From an uncultured Christensenellaceae bacterium (GTDB lineage: Bacteria; Bacillota; Clostridia; Christensenellales; UBA3700): a DNA stretch of 64,000 bases. The DNA is taken from positions 1 to 64,000 of the forward strand of contig CALWRI010000004.1 of NCBI GenBank assembly GCA_944383905.1, given 5' to 3'. Of this stretch, positions 42,884-52,022 are shown piece after piece. The notes beneath the pieces are model-generated. The model saw nothing but the letters and a program-made list of their open reading frames with translations. It did not search any database and was not told the origin of the DNA. The first letter of the stretch is position 1. The number at the start of each line of letters is the position of its first letter. The position numbers were made by a program, and so were the translations under genes.

Positions 42884-44608
42884 TCATATACCGTACACGA
42901 CGGCTTCGAACGGACGCAGAGTGCGGTTGCCGAGCGGAAGCACCTCGTCGTAGTTGCATATCTCGGCGTGAGCGCTCTTGCCCTTCCATTCGTCGGGGAG
43001 CCTGAACGCGACTTCCTTGTTGGTAAAGTTGCATATTACCGCGAGCGTCTCCTTTTCTGTCCTGCGCTCGTAAACGTACAGCTTTTTGCTGCCCGCGTAA
43101 TATTCTCTGAACTCTCCGTTTATCACCGCGTCGTTGCCGAGGCGGTATCTGATCAGTCTCCTGTAAAAATTGTATATGCTACCCGGATCGCGCTTTTGGA
43201 GATCGACGTTTTTGTAGACGTAATCGGGATTGAGGGTCATCCACGGTCTGACTCCCGCGTCGGTAAATCCTGCGTTGGCGTCCCCCGACCACTGCATCGG
43301 CGTTCTCGCGTGATCGCGTGCCACTTTCGCCAGCACTTTTCTGACGAGAGGAAGCATGAACGGCGCTTTTTTGAACGCCTTTATCACGTTGACGGACAAC
43401 ACATCCTCGTATACTTCTTCCGCCTTCATCGACGGATTTTCCCTGTCGTCGCAGGTCTTCAGATATTTTGCTTCTCTGACGGGCAGATTCGTCATGCCTA
43501 TCTCCTGCCCCTGATATACGAAAGGCACGCCTCTCTGCATATACAGCGCGACAGCGAGCATCTTCGCCGCCTCGTCGAAATGCCCTTTGCAGTCGTATCC
43601 GACAAAACGCGGCATACACCTCGGCTGATCGTGATTCTCAAAGAACAGCGTCGGAGCGCAGGTCTTCGGAAGCGCCTGCCAGCGCGCGAAGATCTTTTTG
43701 AGCTTTTTCAGGTTTACGTTGTGCGGCAGTATCTGCATATATCTGTCGCTGTTCGTATGCTCGAACGAAAACACGCAGTCGAGCTCTCCCAGACTCTCGT
43801 CGATATAGTCGCGGGCGTTCGCGCTCGTGATCCCCATCGCTTCGCCGACCATCGTCGTGTCGTATTTGTTCCACGATCTGTCGGCAAGCTCCTTGATGAA
43901 AGTGTGCCAGTTGTCCGTCAGACAGTATTGCTCAAATCCGATGAGAGGCAGCTTTATCTTGCCGTCGGGCAGTCCGTCTTTTTTGGAGATATAGGTGATG
44001 ACGTCGCACCTGAAACCGTCCACCCCTCTTTCAAACCAGAAATTGCAGATGTCCGCCACTTCCTGCCTGACCTTGGGATTGTTCCAATTGAGGTCCGGCT
44101 GTTTGTAGGAGAACAGATGCATATACCATTCGTCCGTCTGCTTTTCGTATTTCCACGCGGGTCCGAGAAAGTTGGACATCCAGTTGTTGGGCGGGCGTTT
44201 GCCGTCCTTTCCCTTGCCTTTTTTCCAATAATAGTAGTCGCGGTAGGGATTGTCCTTCCCCGTCCTGCTCTCCTTGAACCAATAATGCTCGTCCGACGTA
44301 TGATTGACGACAAGGTCCATGATTAGTTTTATCCCGCGGTCGTGCAGTCCTTTGACAAGCAGGTCGAAATCCGCCATCGTGCCGAATTCGTCCATAATGT
44401 CGCGGTAGTCGCTGATGTCGTAGCCGTTGTCGTCGTTGGGCGACTTGTAACATGGCGACAGCCATACCGCGGTAATCCCCAGCTCTTTCAGGTAGTCGAG
44501 CTTTGAAATGATGCCCTGCAGATCGCCGATCCCGTCACCGTTTGAGTCGCAGAAACTGCGCGGATAAATCTGGTAGAAAAACGCGTCCTTATACCATCTC
44601 GTCTTCAT
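42884..44608 (-). CDS. GH13 alpha-glucosidase (oligo-1,6-glucosidase type)
   Basis: The 574-residue protein has the GH13 conserved regions in order: DLVVNHTSDEH, GFRCDVITYIS (nucleophile Asp), MVGEAMGIT (acid/base Glu) and FFENHDQPR (third acid). QIYPRSFCDSNGDGIGDLQGI is typical of oligo-1,6-glucosidases and trehalose-6-phosphate hydrolases. No signal peptide. The ATG at 44608 has GGGGAGGAAG upstream and lies 20 bases inside the comF gene in another frame, so the two overlap. Confidence 0.92.
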   Translation of the reverse strand: MKTRWYKDAFFYQIYPRSFCDSNGDGIGDLQGIISKLDYLKELGITAVWLSPCYKSPNDDNGYDISDYRDIMDEFGTMADFDLLVKGLHDRGIKLIMDLVVNHTSDEHYWFKESRTGKDNPYRDYYYWKKGKGKDGKRPPNNWMSNFLGPAWKYEKQTDEWYMHLFSYKQPDLNWNNPKVRQEVADICNFWFERGVDGFRCDVITYISKKDGLPDGKIKLPLIGFEQYCLTDNWHTFIKELADRSWNKYDTTMVGEAMGITSANARDYIDESLGELDCVFSFEHTNSDRYMQILPHNVNLKKLKKIFARWQALPKTCAPTLFFENHDQPRCMPRFVGYDCKGHFDEAAKMLAVALYMQRGVPFVYQGQEIGMTNLPVREAKYLKTCDDRENPSMKAEEVYEDVLSVNVIKAFKKAPFMLPLVRKVLAKVARDHARTPMQWSGDANAGFTDAGVRPWMTLNPDYVYKNVDLQKRDPGSIYNFYRRLIRYRLGNDAVINGEFREYYAGSKKLYVYERRTEKETLAVICNFTNKEVAFRLPDEWKGKSAHAEICNYDEVLPLGNRTLRPFEAVVYGI

Positions 44609-45401
44609 GATCTTCCTCCCCGTCCTTCGTCTCCGAAGCGACTTTGTATTTCGTACTCGCAAACGTGAGCACGCTCACGCTTTTCGCTTTTGCCTTGAAA
44701 AGGATGCCGGCGATCTCGCTCGCCGTCGCGCCCGTAGTCAGTACGTCGTCAACGAGAAGCACTCTCCTGCCTTCGACCGCCTGCCTGTCCGCGACCTTGT
44801 ATGCGCCCCTGACGTTTTCCTCTCTGCTCAATGTGCCCAGCTTTGCCTGCTCCTCGTTGTCGCGTATCTTGACGACGACTTTGTCGAGATAGTCGAGTTT
44901 TAGCGACCTCGAGATCTCGCGCGCTATCAGGTCCGCCTGATTGTAACCTCTCTTTCTTTTGCGTTTTTCCGACAGCGGGACGGCTATCACGCAGTCGCAG
45001 TCGAATTTCTCGTCCAGATATTTGTCCGTCATCAGATTTGCCATATACCCGGCGAAGTATCTCTTGTTGCCGAATTTCAGTCCCCGGACAAGCCTGACCG
45101 ATTCGCCTTCGTATACGCAGACCGACCGTGCGACCGTAAAGTGTCTGTCCCTGTTCTGACAGGTATTGCAATAATCCGCTTCGTTGGCGAGCACCCTGCC
45201 GCACTTGCGACATATCTCGCCGTCGTTGAGCGGCAACTGCGCCAAACATTTTCCGCAAAGTCCGCTCCTCTTCTTTTCGTCCAGTTCCGCTCCGCAAAGT
45301 ATGCAGTTGCAGTCGTCGACAAACAGCGTTTTCGCAATACGCGTCAATAAAATCGCCGTTTTCTGCGCACGGGTCTCTCCGTAAGGTGCGAAACCTTTCA
45401 T
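44589..45401 (-). CDS. comF: ComF family phosphoribosyltransferase-like protein
   Basis: The 270-residue protein has N-terminal zinc-finger cysteines (CILCGAEL, CGKCLAQL, CRKCG, CNTCQ) and a C-terminal type I PRTase fold with the PRPP loop VLLVDDVLTTGATASE and PLSEKRKRKRGYNQADLIARE, as in ComF/GntX proteins needed for DNA uptake in competence. The ATG overlaps the cysK stop by ATGA. The acidic C-terminal tail (DGEEDHEDEMV) is longer than usual and is where the GH13 gene overlaps. Confidence 0.9.
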   Translation of the reverse strand: MKGFAPYGETRAQKTAILLTRIAKTLFVDDCNCILCGAELDEKKRSGLCGKCLAQLPLNDGEICRKCGRVLANEADYCNTCQNRDRHFTVARSVCVYEGESVRLVRGLKFGNKRYFAGYMANLMTDKYLDEKFDCDCVIAVPLSEKRKRKRGYNQADLIAREISRSLKLDYLDKVVVKIRDNEEQAKLGTLSREENVRGAYKVADRQAVEGRRVLLVDDVLTTGATASEIAGILFKAKAKSVSVLTFASTKYKVASETKDGEEDHEDEMV

Positions 45402-46321
45402 CAGTCGAAAAGCCCCGTGGACATATATCTCTCCCCGCAGTCGGGTAGTATCACGACTATGCGTTTGCCCGCGTTTTCATCTCTTTTTGCAAGTTCTATC
45501 GCCGCTGCGAGCGCCGCTCCCGAAGATATGCCGCAAAGCAGTCCCTCTGCCTTTGCAAGCTCTCTCGCAACCTCTTTCGCCCTCTCGTCGGTGACGTCGA
45601 CGATCTCGTCTATCACGTTGCGGTCGAGAGCGTCCGGCACGAAGTTGGCGCCTATGCCCTGTATCGCGTGAGGTCCGGCATACCCTTTCGTAAGAAGAGG
45701 GGAAGACGCAGGTTCCACCGCCACGACCTTAACCTCGGGATTTTGGGATTTCAGCACCCTGCCCGTACCGCTCAACGTGCCGCCCGTGCCGACAGACGCG
45801 ACGAATACGTCAACTTTGCCGTCGGTATCAGAAATTATCTCCTTCGCGGTGGTAAGCTCGTGCGCCCTGGGATTTGCGGGATTGGCAAATTGGTTTGCTA
45901 TATATCCCCCCGTCTCCGAGGCAAGCTCGGCGGCTTTGTCGAGCGCCCCCTGCATACCCTGCGCTGCGGGCGTGAGCACCACCTCCGCGCCCAGCGCGGC
46001 GACGAGTTTGCGCCTTTCGACGCTCATGCTCTCCGGCATCACAAGGACGACCTTGTAGCCTTTGAGCGCGCCGACAAACGCAAGTCCTATGCCCGTGTTG
46101 CCGGAAGTCGGCTCGATTATCGTGCCGCCCTCGCGCAGAAGTCCGTCTTTTTCCGCTTGCGCAACGATCTCGATTGCCACTCTGTCCTTTACACTGAAAG
46201 GATTGAAACTTTCGACTTTGGCGCATATCTCCGCCTTCAAGCCGTATTTTTTGCCTATGTTGGACAGCCTGACGAGCGGGGTCCCGCCCACAAGCTGCAT
46301 AGCGTTGTCGTAAATCTTCAT
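45401..46321 (-). CDS. cysK: Cysteine synthase (O-acetylserine sulfhydrylase)
   Basis: The 306-residue PLP enzyme has the cofactor lysine in NPFSVKDRVAI (Lys45), the substrate loop PTSGNTGIG and the phosphate-binding SVGTGGTLSGTGRVL. It makes cysteine from O-acetylserine and sulfide. Length is normal. It heads the cysK-comF-GH13 run; a TATAAT lies about 20 bases upstream of the start. Confidence 0.96.
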   Translation of the reverse strand: MKIYDNAMQLVGGTPLVRLSNIGKKYGLKAEICAKVESFNPFSVKDRVAIEIVAQAEKDGLLREGGTIIEPTSGNTGIGLAFVGALKGYKVVLVMPESMSVERRKLVAALGAEVVLTPAAQGMQGALDKAAELASETGGYIANQFANPANPRAHELTTAKEIISDTDGKVDVFVASVGTGGTLSGTGRVLKSQNPEVKVVAVEPASSPLLTKGYAGPHAIQGIGANFVPDALDRNVIDEIVDVTDERAKEVARELAKAEGLLCGISSGAALAAAIELAKRDENAGKRIVVILPDCGERYMSTGLFD

Positions 46322-46570
46322 GGTTACCTCTCTTTTTTTCTATTATACATCATACATTATTTTGACTCGGTTTTCAATACCCGTTGTGTATTTTTCGCGT
46401 TTTGTCAACTGTTTACAGGCTGTGCGCCATCAGGTTTTCCGTTTGAAGAAACCTTAAGCGCCGCGTTGTTTGCCGTATCTATCGTCTTCGCCGCCTTCGC
46501 CTCCGCCCCGCATGCGCCGTTCGATAAAGGTGTTCTCGCGGTTACTCCCCGCTCTCCGGCGACTTCGGTA

Positions 46571-46599
46571 TTGAAAAACAAAGCACCTTGATGTATAAT
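46571..46599 (+). promoter_or_regulatory. Promoter of the 46.6-kb GH2 gene
   Basis: TTGAAA (46571-46576), 17 bases, TATAAT (46594-46599). The predicted start is only about nine bases before the ATG, so the leader is barely longer than the GAGG site. Confidence 0.75.
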
Positions 46600-46614
46600 G
46601 TCATTGAGGTGACT

Positions 46615-48333
46615 ATGAACAATCTGAAAACAATATGGTCGGACTCTCCCGACACGACGGCTTACCCTCGCCCGCAGATGGTCAGAGACAGCTATCAGCC
46701 TCTCGACGGAGCGTGGGATTATAAAATAGAAAAGGGAGATCTTTCCCTCGTCCCGTCAAAAGACGGAATTTACGACGGCAAGATAGTCGTCCCCTTTTCT
46801 CCCGAAAGTATGCTGTCGGGAGTCAACAGAACGCTTGCCCCCGACGAGGTACTGACTTACCGCACCTTTTTCCCGAGGCTCGAAAACAAAACAGCGCTGC
46901 TGCATTTCGGAGCGGTGGACTATGCGTGCAAAGTGTACGTCAACGGCTCTTTCGTCACAAGCCACACAGGCGGTTACACCCCGTTTGAATGCGAAATAGA
47001 TCAATTCCTGATCGCGGATAAGAACGAACTTGTCGTATGCGTGACCGACCCGTCGGATTCCGCACCGATAAGCAGAGGAAAACAGGCGCTCCGACACGGC
47101 GGGATATGGTACACCCCTACAAGCGGGATATGGCAGAGCGTGTGGATCGAATATCTGCCGAAAAGCTATATCAAGCACGTCGAAATAGCGCCTGACTTTG
47201 ACTCCAAAACAGTAAAAATTACAGCGATAACAAACACGGGCTCCAAAAATTTTGAAGTATTGGCAGACGGCAAGCGTTTTGTTTCGTCAAACGGAAGCGT
47301 TACCCTCGACTGCTCCGACAAGAAGCCGTGGACGCCGGAAGACCCCTCTCTTTATCCTTTTGAGGTCGTGCACGGAGAAGACAAAACAGGTTGCTATTAC
47401 GCGTTGAGAAAATTCTCCGTCGGCAGACGCAAGGACGGCAGATTTTGCTTTATGCTCAACGACAAACCTTACTTCATGACGGGACTCCTCGACCAGGGAT
47501 ATTGGTCAGACGGACTATACACCGCCCCAAGCGACGAAGCTCTCGTCTACGACATCGAGCTGGCGAAAAAATGCGGTTTCAACACTTTGCGCAAGCACAT
47601 TAAAGTCGAACCTCTGCGTTGGTACTACCATTGCGACAGGCTCGGCATGATCGTCTGGCAGGACTTTGTCAACGGCGGCGGCAAATACAATCCTTTTGCA
47701 ATACTGCTGCTGCCTAATATCGGCATTCACGTCAAAGACGACAATTACGCTTTTTACGCCCGAAAAGACGAGACGGGACGAAAACTCTATTACGAAGAAA
47801 TGAAAGAGATCGTCACCCTTCTCCGCAACAGTCCCTGCGTCGCGCTGTGGACGCCTTTCAACGAAGGCTGGGGGCAGTTCGACAGCCTCAAAACCTGCGA
47901 ATACCTCCGCTCTCTCGACGACACGAGACTTATCGACCACGCCAGCGGATGGAGCGATCAGGGCGGCGAGTACAGGAGCATACACAAATACTTTGTTTCT
48001 TTCAAAATGCCCGGACGCGAGAAGAGACCCGTGATCCTCACGGAATTCGGGGGTTACAGCATGAAGATCGAAGATCACGCGTTCAGCGACAAGATATTCG
48101 GCTATGCGATATTCAAAGACGGCGACAAACTGAACGCGGCTTTGGAAAAGCTGTGGACGAAGGAGCTTCTTCCCGCAAAGGAAAAGGGATTGTGCGCAAG
48201 CATATACACGCAGCTGTCCGACGTACAGAGCGAGGTCAACGGGCTCGTCACATACGACAGGCGGGTCGTCAAAGTCGACATCCCCATGATGAAGGCGCTC
48301 AACGAACGACTGTGCAAAGAATATTCGGAATAA
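46615..48333 (+). CDS. Family GH2 glycoside hydrolase (beta-galactosidase/beta-glucuronidase-like)
   Basis: The 572-residue protein has the GH2 sugar-binding domain (YQPLDGAWDYKIE), RHGGIWYTPTSGIWQSVWIEYLP, and the barrel with acid/base Glu in PFNEGWGQFDS and nucleophile Glu in ILTEFGGYSM. It is short because it lacks extra C-terminal domains. The specificity (beta-galactoside, -glucuronide or other) is not clear. GAGGTGA sits before the ATG at 46615. It is a single-gene unit with promoter and terminator. Confidence 0.88.
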   Translation: MNNLKTIWSDSPDTTAYPRPQMVRDSYQPLDGAWDYKIEKGDLSLVPSKDGIYDGKIVVPFSPESMLSGVNRTLAPDEVLTYRTFFPRLENKTALLHFGAVDYACKVYVNGSFVTSHTGGYTPFECEIDQFLIADKNELVVCVTDPSDSAPISRGKQALRHGGIWYTPTSGIWQSVWIEYLPKSYIKHVEIAPDFDSKTVKITAITNTGSKNFEVLADGKRFVSSNGSVTLDCSDKKPWTPEDPSLYPFEVVHGEDKTGCYYALRKFSVGRRKDGRFCFMLNDKPYFMTGLLDQGYWSDGLYTAPSDEALVYDIELAKKCGFNTLRKHIKVEPLRWYYHCDRLGMIVWQDFVNGGGKYNPFAILLLPNIGIHVKDDNYAFYARKDETGRKLYYEEMKEIVTLLRNSPCVALWTPFNEGWGQFDSLKTCEYLRSLDDTRLIDHASGWSDQGGEYRSIHKYFVSFKMPGREKRPVILTEFGGYSMKIEDHAFSDKIFGYAIFKDGDKLNAALEKLWTKELLPAKEKGLCASIYTQLSDVQSEVNGLVTYDRRVVKVDIPMMKALNERLCKEYSE

Positions 48334-48334
48334 A

Positions 48335-48372
48335 AAAAGGCGAACGGTTTTTGCCGTTCGCCTTTTCTTTTT
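48335..48372. terminator. Bidirectional terminator between GH2 and the Cys-cluster gene
   Basis: AAAAGGCGAACGG and CCGTTCGCCTTTT form a 13-bp stem with a T-rich loop, flanked by A and T runs. Confidence 0.9.
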
Positions 48373-48381
48373 CAAAGTAAA

Positions 48382-48705
48382 TTACTTGGAAGCCTTCTTG
48401 GTGCTCTTTTTAGCAACGGGCTTCTTTTCTTCCGCTTTAACTTCGGGCTTGACTTCGACTTTAGCTTCGACCTTCGCCTCAACCTTCTTCTCTGCCTTCT
48501 TTGCAGCGGGCTTCTTTGCGGCGGGCTTCTTTTCCGCCTTTACCTGCTTTGCGTTGAAAGCGTCGTAAGCGACCGCGCAGGGATATTCAACCTGCTTGTC
48601 GCATTTGGAGCAATAATCGTAGCTGCCGCAGCAGTCGTAACCTTTCTGTTCGCTGTCGATCCATTTTTTGATATCGAGATCATTTTGTCTTTCTACCTTG
48701 TTCAT
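48382..48705 (-). CDS. Small Cys-cluster protein with a Lys/Ala/Glu-rich tail
   Basis: The 107-residue protein has two parts. Residues 1-55 hold CCGSYDYCSKCDKQVEYPC (five Cys), probably a metal site. Residues 55-107 are a low-complexity tail of KPAAKK, VEAKVE and KKPVAKKSTKKASK units. I do not recognise a named family, although short proteins with this Cys pattern occur in Clostridia. The tail resembles the C-terminus of the 40.7-kb symporter. GAGGATTGTAAT precedes the start. Confidence 0.8.
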   Translation of the reverse strand: MNKVERQNDLDIKKWIDSEQKGYDCCGSYDYCSKCDKQVEYPCAVAYDAFNAKQVKAEKKPAAKKPAAKKAEKKVEAKVEAKVEVKPEVKAEEKKPVAKKSTKKASK

Positions 48706-48855
48706 ATTACAATCCTCCGATGAAATAATATTTTGTTCTGTTTTGTTATATCACCTATTGATAAATAAGTCAAATAAATGGTGACGAAAAACAACTTTTT
48801 GATTAAAAATTATAATTTCAAGTGTGTATATTATCATCGCATTAATTTTGCAGCA

Positions 48856-48885
48856 TTGACAATCATACTACTTGAGTCTTATAAT
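48856..48885 (+). promoter_or_regulatory. Promoter of the GH16 gene
   Basis: TTGACA (48856-48861), an 18-base spacer and TATAAT (48880-48885). Confidence 0.75.
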
Positions 48886-48918
48886 TTCAGGTGAAAACGA
48901 TATGACGGGGAGAAAAAA

Positions 48919-49953
48919 ATGAAAAAATCAATAGCTGTATTTTTGTGTATTCTGCTTATCTCGATCACATCTCTCACGCTTATTTCGTGTTCTGACGACG
49001 ATTGGAAAGAAGACGGTCTTTACGATCTGACTTTACCGACTCTCGGTGAAGACGGTTGGTACATGGTTTTTGAAGACGATTTCAACGGCAATACTCTCAA
49101 CGAAGGCATTGTATTCGGCGACGGTTACGAAGGCAACCGCGAGATCTGGACGACTTCTCCTCACTCTCAGCGCTGGGCGAGCGACGACGAGAACAAACCT
49201 GAACAGGCATGCTATTGGTGTCCTGAAACAGTCAGCGTGAAAGACGGAACTCTTCAGATAAAAAGCTATTATTCTTCAAACCACGTCTGCCCCGACGGCA
49301 CATGTCCTAAAGAAGGACGTTTTACAGGCGGCATCGAAACCCGCGCGATAGTCGGAGATCAGAGCGACAACAAAGGTACGTCGGACGAACTGCTTTTTGC
49401 TCAGGCTTTCGGTTACTTTGAAGTCAGAGTGAAGTTCCCCAAAGCGAACGGACTCTGGTCAGCTTTCTGGTTGCAGTCTTCCAACATGCGCAAAGTCGGT
49501 GCAGAAGGCGTTGACGGCACCGAGATTGACGTCTTTGAAAGCGCGTTTATTAAAAACAAAAAGAAGATGGGACACGCTCTGCTCTGGAACGGCTATGGAG
49601 AATATGCAAAAGTCGAAGACCATATCGTTGATACAGGCAAAAATCTCTATGACGGATACCACACATACGCGCTGAAATGGACTCCCCTTTACTATGTATT
49701 TTACATTGACGGAGTACCTACATGGGCAAGCACGGGCGGCGGCGTTTCGCACGTCAAAGAATTTCTGCGTCTTACCGTAGAAATAGATGCGGGCGACGGA
49801 TACGGCCCCCACGGTCAGCGCATAGGCAAATTCGACAAAGACTCGAACAGCGTGTTTTACGTCGACTATGTAAAGGTATGGCAGAATTCGTTTTATGCTC
49901 AATACGAAATACCCGACGAAGCCTTTGCCGGCGATCTTGACCTCGCAAACTGA
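48919..49953 (+). CDS. Family GH16 glycoside hydrolase, lipoprotein
   Basis: The 344-residue protein has a signal peptide with lipobox LISC (Cys24) and the GH16 catalytic motif TEIDVFES, with Glu202 nucleophile and Glu207 acid/base, plus FGYFEVRVKFPKANGLWSAFWLQ. GH16 enzymes cut beta-1,3/1,4-glucans, laminarin, agar or carrageenan; the specificity cannot be read. Anchored outside the cell, it could release oligosaccharides for the symporters. GGGGAG precedes the ATG. Confidence 0.9.
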   Translation: MKKSIAVFLCILLISITSLTLISCSDDDWKEDGLYDLTLPTLGEDGWYMVFEDDFNGNTLNEGIVFGDGYEGNREIWTTSPHSQRWASDDENKPEQACYWCPETVSVKDGTLQIKSYYSSNHVCPDGTCPKEGRFTGGIETRAIVGDQSDNKGTSDELLFAQAFGYFEVRVKFPKANGLWSAFWLQSSNMRKVGAEGVDGTEIDVFESAFIKNKKKMGHALLWNGYGEYAKVEDHIVDTGKNLYDGYHTYALKWTPLYYVFYIDGVPTWASTGGGVSHVKEFLRLTVEIDAGDGYGPHGQRIGKFDKDSNSVFYVDYVKVWQNSFYAQYEIPDEAFAGDLDLAN

Positions 49954-49960
49954 AAATATA

Positions 49961-49986
49961 AAAAGCGCCTTTCGGGGCGCTTTTTT
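49961..49986 (+). terminator. Terminator after the GH16 gene
   Basis: AAGCGCC-TTTCG-GGGCGCTT hairpin with six T. Confidence 0.9.
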
Positions 49987-50182
49987 GTTATAAGATATTG
50001 TCCTAAATAAGTAGCTGACAAGCAATCTGACTCAGATGTTGCGATATCGGTTTTTGTCAACAATTTGTGTTGAACGGAAAACAGCGATATGTTTATAAGA
50101 TTGGCAGTTGAGCCACATAAATACCGACATTAATAATGCAAACGTAATCAATTGACGACCACAAAGTTTATTGTATTTTCTG

Positions 50183-50395
50183 TCAGTATTCTGTCCTGCC
50201 CAGCAAAAAATCCAGCGACAGATCAAACAAATCGCACAACGCTACGAGTTGTTCGTAATTGCACTCGTAAATTCCGCTTTCAAACCTTTGATATACAGGC
50301 TGTGCTACTTTAAGTTTATCTGCGACCTCTTTTTGCGTAAGTTTCATTGCAAGCCGAGCGTCTTTCAATCTTTTGCCAACCTCTTTTTTTAACAT
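50183..50395 (-). CDS. XRE family helix-turn-helix regulator
   Basis: The 70-residue protein is a single HTH_3 domain: GKRLKDARLAMKLTQKEVADKLKVAQPVYQRFESGIYECNYEQLVALCDLFDLSLDFLLG. It has no extra effector domain. The ATG at 50395 has GAGG six bases before it. It is divergent from the membrane protein at 50508, and two near-identical palindromic sites lie between them, so it probably represses itself and its neighbour. Confidence 0.9.
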   Translation of the reverse strand: MLKKEVGKRLKDARLAMKLTQKEVADKLKVAQPVYQRFESGIYECNYEQLVALCDLFDLSLDFLLGRTEY

Positions 50396-50433
50396 TTTTA
50401 ACCTCATTATATTATTTTCTTCTTGTCACAATA

Positions 50434-50479
50434 ATACAGTTTATGTATAATCATTAGTGAAGTTATACAGTTAGTGTAT
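50434..50479. promoter_or_regulatory. Twin operators between the XRE and membrane-protein genes
   Basis: ATACAGTTTATGTAT (50434-50448) and ATACAGTTAGTGTAT (50465-50479) share the dyad ATACAnttnnTGTAT and are 31 bp apart, three helical turns, which suits binding of two regulator dimers on one face. Confidence 0.75.
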
Positions 50480-50507
50480 ATTTTTAATATTTAGGAGTGT
50501 GATTTTT

Positions 50508-51101
50508 ATGGAAAACAAACCCGACAAAAGCGTTAATGATTTTAACACAGAAAAAAACATGAGTTCTGTTAATAACACTAATGATGAAGTAAGTCAACTC
50601 TCGTCAGAACAATTTTCAGCAATCCCCAGCACCGCAAAGGACGACAACACTGTCAAAGCAAACCAAACGGCTGTGCCCGTCAACGCGCAAGCAAAACCGC
50701 CTACGTCAAGCACAAGTGCCGCCGCAAAACAGACTGCAAAAAAACAAAAAATAATCTTTATAGTCACGGCAATTGTTGCTTTGATTGTAATAATCTATCT
50801 GCTGAGCAACATGTCGACGTGCAGCACATCGACTTCTCTGCAGGGAATATCCGTAGTAGAAGAAGAACTCGTTACCGATTTGAATTACGTCGTTATCGGA
50901 GAAAGCCTTTACCCTATATTGCTTGTCAAAGTAAAAAACACTTCTTCGACCACAAAAAAAGTATCTTTTGAAGCAAACTTTTATGCAGACGGCGAACTGC
51001 TCGGCGACGATCAGGCAAGCTTCGTTGTCCTGGCTCCGGGCGACGAGGCAATACTTAAGGCGCAGAGCAACAGAGGATACAAATTCTGGACTCAACACTA
51101 A
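50508..51101 (+). CDS. Single-pass membrane protein with a C-terminal FxLYD-like domain
   Basis: The 197-residue protein has a disordered Ser/Thr/Asn/Ala-rich N-terminus (residues 1-77), one membrane helix (82-101) and an extracytoplasmic domain of about 90 residues with a beta-sandwich look (ITVVIGESLYPILLVKVKNTSSTTKKVSFEANFYADGE-like pattern: conserved NTSS...VSFEANFYADGELLGDD), like FxLYD domains that describe secondary-structure add-ons of envelope proteins. AGGAGTGTG precedes the ATG at 50508. It is the likely target of the divergent XRE regulator; its function is unknown. Confidence 0.7.
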   Translation: MENKPDKSVNDFNTEKNMSSVNNTNDEVSQLSSEQFSAIPSTAKDDNTVKANQTAVPVNAQAKPPTSSTSAAAKQTAKKQKIIFIVTAIVALIVIIYLLSNMSTCSTSTSLQGISVVEEELVTDLNYVVIGESLYPILLVKVKNTSSTTKKVSFEANFYADGELLGDDQASFVVLAPGDEAILKAQSNRGYKFWTQH

Positions 51102-51166
51102 TACTCATATAAAATTACAAAATGGTGGATATTTAATCAATAAAATATTGCGACAATGCATTTTAT

Positions 51167-51193
51167 AAAAAAAGCACCCGAAGGTGCTTTTTT
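51167..51193. terminator. Bidirectional terminator between the membrane-protein and HAD genes
   Basis: AAAGCACC-CGAA-GGTGCTTT hairpin with A7 on one side and T6 on the other. Confidence 0.9.
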
Positions 51194-51905
51194 ATTTATC
51201 TGTTTTCATTTTGTCGATCTCATCGAGCAATTTTTCGAGTTCTTCGTATCCTCTTACAGTATAATCGGGTTTCGCCGTGCCGCTCAAAGTCTGCCCTTTA
51301 GGATTGAACCATATGCCCGTTATCCCCGCGTTGTTTGCCCCGAGTATGTCAGACGTCAGAGAATCTCCGACAAGCACGACGCGAGCTTTGTCCAATCCTT
51401 GTATATGTGAAAAGACATAATCGAAAAATCCAGCATAAGGCTTAGCGCACCCTATCTGCTCCGAAAAGAACATCTCCTCGAAGAACCCGTCTATCCCCGC
51501 GCTTTGCAGCCTGACGATCTGCGTCGGACGAGTGCCGTTTGTGACAAGGAAAAGACGGTATTTTTGCGAGATCTCATTCAGAAAATCCACGCAACCGTCT
51601 ATGACGTAACCGCTGTCGGTAAGATGAGCGCGGTAACGCGCCCCCGCCGCGACGCTGTCTTTGTCTTTTATGCCGTATTCCTCAAAGAGCATATCGAAAC
51701 GCAGTCTGTCGAGATAGCTCCTCGTGATCTTGCCGTCTTCAAGCAATTTCCAGCAATGAAGATTTATCTCGACGTAACGGTCTATTATCCCGTTTTCGGC
51801 GGGTATCGAAAATTCTGCGAGAGTTTTTGAGATCGCCTCTCTTTCGCTCTTTGAAAAATCGAGCAAAGTGTCGTCGGCGTCAAGCAGCACAATGAGTTTT
51901 TCCAT
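51192..51905 (-). CDS. HAD-superfamily hydrolase, YjjG type
   Basis: The 237-residue protein begins MEKLIVLLDADDTLLDFSKSEREA with the DxD nucleophile motif (DADDT), has motif II LVTNGT and motif IV VLVGDSLTSDILGANNAG. YjjG-type HADs remove phosphate from pyrimidine nucleoside monophosphates, including damaged ones. The ATG at 51905 has only a weak ribosome binding site; extra upstream codons show no homology. Confidence 0.9.
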   Translation of the reverse strand: MEKLIVLLDADDTLLDFSKSEREAISKTLAEFSIPAENGIIDRYVEINLHCWKLLEDGKITRSYLDRLRFDMLFEEYGIKDKDSVAAGARYRAHLTDSGYVIDGCVDFLNEISQKYRLFLVTNGTRPTQIVRLQSAGIDGFFEEMFFSEQIGCAKPYAGFFDYVFSHIQGLDKARVVLVGDSLTSDILGANNAGITGIWFNPKGQTLSGTAKPDYTVRGYEELEKLLDEIDKMKTDK

Positions 51906-52022
51906 AACGTTATGATAACATATTCTCGTTGTTTTTTCAATAGAATTGCCCGTCGGATAAAAACAACGGGACGGCTGTCGCCGCCCCGCCATCGGAGATT
52001 ATAACAAGTTGTGTAGTGTGAT

